Below are positions 5,963 through 8,026 of a stretch of DNA of 8,026 bases, in pieces. Under the pieces are notes generated by a model. It did not search any database, was not told where the DNA came from, and saw only the letters and a list, made by a program, of their open reading frames with translations. Location: assembly GCA_039589195.1 (NCBI GenBank), contig JBDHHV010000155.1, forward strand, positions 1-8,026, written 5' to 3'. Source of the stretch: JBDHAC01 sp039589195 (GTDB lineage: Bacteria > Gemmatimonadota > Gemmatimonadetes > Palauibacterales > Palauibacteraceae). Position numbers and translations under genes: made by a program. Position 1 is the first letter of the stretch, and each line of letters starts with the position of its first letter.

Positions 5963-7153
5963 ATGGACTACTTCCTGACCGAAGAGCAGGAAGCCATCCG
6001 AGATCTGGCCCGCGAGATTGCCGAAAAGGAGATCGGCCCGGTGGCGGCCGAATACGATCGCACGGGCGATTTCCCGTGGCCGATCGTGGAGAAGATGGCG
6101 CAGGCCGGCCTGTTCGGCGTGTTCATCGACGAAGAATACGGCGGGCTCGGCGACGACGGCCGCACCATGAACATGGTGCTCGTGACCGAGGAGCTGTCGA
6201 AGCAGTGCGGTGGGATCGCGCTCTCGTTCGCCAGCACCGCGCTCGGAGCCCTGCCCATCATCCTGGCCGGCGGCGACGAGCTGAAGCAGCGGTTCCTTCC
6301 CGCGATCGCGACGGGGGAGCGGCTCGCGGGATTCGCCCTCACCGAGCCGCAGGCGGGCTCCGACGCGGGCGGCATCCGGACGACGGCGGTCCGCGATGGC
6401 GATCACTACGTGCTCAACGGCCTCAAGCAGTGGATCACCAACGGAGGCGAGGCCGAAGTCTACACGGTCATCGTGATGACCAACCCCGCGAAGGGCGCGA
6501 GGGGGGCGAGCGCGATCGTGGTGGAGAAGGACACCCCCGGCTTCGGCTTCGGGAAGAAGGAAGACAAGATGGGGATTCGGGCCTCAGCCACCCGCGAGCT
6601 GGTGTTCGAGGACTGTCGCGTGCCCGCCGAGAACCTGATCGGGCGTGAGGGCACGGGCTTCATCACCGCCATGCGAACCTTCGATGCCTCCCGACCCGGA
6701 GTAGCGGCACAGGCGCTGGGGATCGCGCAGGGTGCCCTCGATCTGGCGGTCGATTGGGCCATCTCGCGCCGGCAGTTCGGATCACCGATCTCCTCTTTCC
6801 AGGGACTTCGTTTCCTCCTCGCCGACATGGCGACGCGGGTCGAGGCGGCGCGGGCGCTGATCTACGCGGTGTCCCGGTACATCGACTCGAACCCCAAGGC
6901 TCGCCCGACCATCTACTCGGCCATGTCTAAGCTCTTCGCCGGTGACATGGCGATGGACGTGACGACGGATGCGGTGCAGGTGTTCGGGGGCTCGGGATAC
7001 ATGCGCGACTACCCGATCGAGAAGTACATGCGTGACGCAAAGATCACGCAGATCTACGAGGGCACGAACCAGATCCAGCGGGATGAGATCGGCAAGATCC
7101 TGATCGGCGAGCACATCTCCGGTCGCCCGAAGATGGAGCACGGCGCCGGGTGA
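5963..7153 (+). CDS. Acyl-CoA dehydrogenase (FAD, short-chain/butyryl-CoA type)
   Basis: A complete 396-residue enzyme of normal family length. It oxidises acyl-CoA to trans-2-enoyl-CoA, the first step of beta-oxidation or a step in branched amino-acid breakdown, passing electrons from FAD to electron-transfer flavoprotein in the cytoplasm. Order: N-terminal helical domain (1-118), middle beta domain (about 122-215) with signature ALTEPQAGSDAG (125-136) and KQWITNG (155-161), then the C-terminal helical domain with RRQFG (269-273), QVFGGSGYMRDYP (339-351) and QIYEGTNQIQR (363-373). E366 in YEGT is the expected catalytic base, in the position used by short- and medium-chain enzymes rather than the displaced base of isovaleryl-CoA dehydrogenases. 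Start ATG at 5963 has GAGG eight bases upstream. No terminator or clear promoter lies in the 58 bases before it. Exact chain-length preference cannot be read from the sequence. Confidence 0.95.
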   Translation: MDYFLTEEQEAIRDLAREIAEKEIGPVAAEYDRTGDFPWPIVEKMAQAGLFGVFIDEEYGGLGDDGRTMNMVLVTEELSKQCGGIALSFASTALGALPIILAGGDELKQRFLPAIATGERLAGFALTEPQAGSDAGGIRTTAVRDGDHYVLNGLKQWITNGGEAEVYTVIVMTNPAKGARGASAIVVEKDTPGFGFGKKEDKMGIRASATRELVFEDCRVPAENLIGREGTGFITAMRTFDASRPGVAAQALGIAQGALDLAVDWAISRRQFGSPISSFQGLRFLLADMATRVEAARALIYAVSRYIDSNPKARPTIYSAMSKLFAGDMAMDVTTDAVQVFGGSGYMRDYPIEKYMRDAKITQIYEGTNQIQRDEIGKILIGEHISGRPKMEHGAG

Positions 7154-7375
7154 CGGTCGCGCTCGGGGAGTCCGTGCTCGCGACGCCCGCCTCTGAGATC
7201 ATCTCGCTCGATCGTAATGAATCGACGCCTTCCAGCAGGATTCGTCAGGGCTGGAGTCCGAACCTAACGTTCCGCGCACATCGACTGTCATCTAGCCGTG
7301 CAGGGCTGTCACGACTCGGCTCACGCCGGCGAAGTCGTGGATAGCTCGATCGATTCGAAAGGGAGAACGCGGAAA
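7154..7375 (+). other. 222-base intergenic region and leader before the Spy/CpxP-like gene
   Basis: No credible gene. It contains an ECF-type promoter-like pair, TAACGT (7265-7270) and GTCATC (7287-7292), 16 bases apart, resembling the 'AAC ... GTC' pattern of envelope-stress sigma factors. A hairpin follows at 7310-7339. The 3' side holds the GGGAG ribosome site (7361-7365) for the 7376 start. The promoter match is weak and is stated as a possibility only. Confidence 0.3.
7310..7339 (+). promoter_or_regulatory. Bulged hairpin in the leader of the Spy/CpxP-like gene
   Basis: CACGACT (7310-7316) pairs with AGTCGTG (7333-7339). Inside, CGGC (7317-7320) pairs with GCCG (7325-7328) around TCAC, leaving a GCGA bulge. 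That gives 11 pairs in a 30-base element, 36 bases before the ATG at 7376 and 157 bases after the dehydrogenase stop. No U-tract follows, so a leader structure or processing site is more likely than a terminator. Confidence 0.4.
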
Positions 7376-7771
7376 ATGAAGCGACGGACGATGATTCTCG
7401 CACGCGCCACCTGGGTGGCCGGCGCGGTGGCACTCCTGACGACCGCACCGCTGCTGAGCCAGGGGCCGCGGGGTCGTGGGCCGGATCTCGACAGACATAT
7501 GGCGAACTTGACAGAGCGACTCGACCTGGACGAGGAGCAGATCACCGCGCTCCGTCCCATGTTCGAGCAGCAGTTCAAGGCCAGGTCGGATCTGTTTGCG
7601 CAGGCACAGGGCGGGGGCGGCAGGGGAGAGATGCGCGCCGCCATGCAGGAGCTCCAGGCCAAGACCGACGAGAAGGTCAAGGAAGTGCTCACCGAGGCAC
7701 AATGGGGTGAGTACGAGACGTTCATGGAGGAGCAACGCGGCCGGCGGCGCGGTCCGCCCGGACGAGGCTGA
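7376..7771 (+). CDS. Small exported Spy/CpxP/ZraP-like helical protein
   Basis: A 131-residue protein with an N-terminal export signal: MKRR, hydrophobic ATWVAGAVALL, and a likely cut near residues 26-30 (APLLSQG). The mature part is helical and highly charged: LTERLDLDEEQITALRPMF (45-63), a Gly-rich hinge QGGGGRGE (78-85), then AMQELQAKTDEKVKEVLTEAQWGEYETF (from 89). LDEEQ (51-55) and LTEAQ (105-109) fit the LTxxQ motif pair of the Spy/CpxP family, periplasmic chaperones or metal/stress sensors. The tail RGRRRGPPGRG is basic and probably flexible. ATG at 7376 has GGGAG ten bases upstream; an in-frame GTG at 7298 would add residues ahead of the signal and lies upstream of the leader hairpin. 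It stands alone after a 222-base gap. The fold is fairly well supported; the stress role is family inference. Confidence 0.7.
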   Translation: MKRRTMILARATWVAGAVALLTTAPLLSQGPRGRGPDLDRHMANLTERLDLDEEQITALRPMFEQQFKARSDLFAQAQGGGGRGEMRAAMQELQAKTDEKVKEVLTEAQWGEYETFMEEQRGRRRGPPGRG

Positions 7772-7789
7772 GCGATTCCTCCGCCCGGC

Positions 7790-7828
7790 GCGTCGGTAGG
7801 CCGCACCCGCAGGTGGGCCTGCCGGCGC
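7790..7828 (+). terminator. Strong hairpin 19 bases after the Spy/CpxP-like stop, possible terminator
   Basis: The 5' arm GCGTCGGTAGGCC (7790-7802) pairs with GGCCTGCCGGCGC (7816-7828) through 13 pairs including two G-T wobbles. After a one-base bulge (G7803) CACC pairs with GGTG around CGCA. There is no T-run downstream (CCGCGCGACAC follows), so it is not a textbook intrinsic terminator; 3' end protection or a Rho-associated end is possible. Confidence 0.42.
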
Positions 7829-8026
7829 CCGCGCGACACACCTCGCGGCTCCTCCTCCGCACCCCTCATCCGATGAGCGCGCACGCCGTTCGTCCCTTCG
7901 CTTAGGCGCGGCGCGCCCTTTCGCGTGGTTTCCTTCCTTCGCCCGGGCAGGGCATCTTCATGATCATCGTGGCCAAGGCCTCGCTATGTGACGCCCGGCG
8001 AGGCCCGGCGGGTCGAGAGGTTCGCT
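7829..8026. other. Right end of the window, no supported gene
   Basis: A minus-strand frame is open from the window edge to a TAA at 7904-7902, and a plus-strand ATG at 7960 is open to the edge. Neither has a convincing ribosome site, codon pattern or recognisable protein. A small GC hairpin GGCGC-GGC-GCGCC lies at 7905-7917, followed by CTTT. A gene end from outside the window may reach here, but I cannot show it. Confidence 0.4.

Noticed and set aside
7156..7184. GTCGCG/CGCGAC inverted repeat after the dehydrogenase stop
   Set aside because: Only six pairs with an 18-base loop and no T-run; too weak for a terminator call.
7902..8026. Open frames at the right edge (minus to TAA at 7902; plus from ATG at 7960)
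   Set aside because: Too short, no ribosome site or family similarity, and all frames here look alike; sequence beyond the edge is needed.

Overview
The window is high-GC bacterial DNA. An N-terminal piece of a TonB-linked outer-membrane protein (SusC/RagA type), a very long FG-GAP/ASPIC-UnbV (CRTAC1-type) lipoprotein and a small Spy/CpxP-like periplasmic protein together suggest a Gram-negative with SusCD-like uptake machinery. Gemmatimonadota is my best guess, with Bacteroidota/Rhodothermota-like or Acidobacteriota relatives as alternatives. This rests on gene-content style only; no marker gene or rRNA is present.

Left half (1-4975), all on the minus strand, in transcription order. A 226-residue membrane-anchored protein of unknown function (4975-4295, TTG start) is followed, with a 4-base ATGA overlap, by a 1250-residue double beta-propeller lipoprotein (4298-546). 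A 320-base gene-free leader (545-226) with several dyad symmetries follows. Last comes the start of a SusC/RagA-like receptor (225 to beyond base 1). A likely sigma70-type promoter for the first two genes lies at 5023-5051, inside a 10-base tandem repeat. The logical reading is a surface/uptake locus: inner-membrane-anchored partner, calcium-binding surface lipoprotein, outer-membrane transporter. The SusD partner, if any, would lie outside the window.

Right half (5102-7771), all on the plus strand. A divergent promoter (5102-5131) drives a 245-residue soluble protein that I do not recognise (5167-5904). After 58 bases comes a complete FAD-dependent acyl-CoA dehydrogenase (5963-7153), probably cotranscribed. 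A 222-base gap with a hairpin leader precedes a 131-residue exported Spy/CpxP-like protein (7376-7771). Its stop codon is followed by a strong hairpin (7790-7828).

The last ~200 bases show no convincing gene. No tRNA, rRNA, CRISPR array or insertion sequence was seen. The most unusual element is the translationally coupled pair of an unknown anchored protein and a 7+7-motif CRTAC1-type giant, next to a SusC-like gene with a structured leader.
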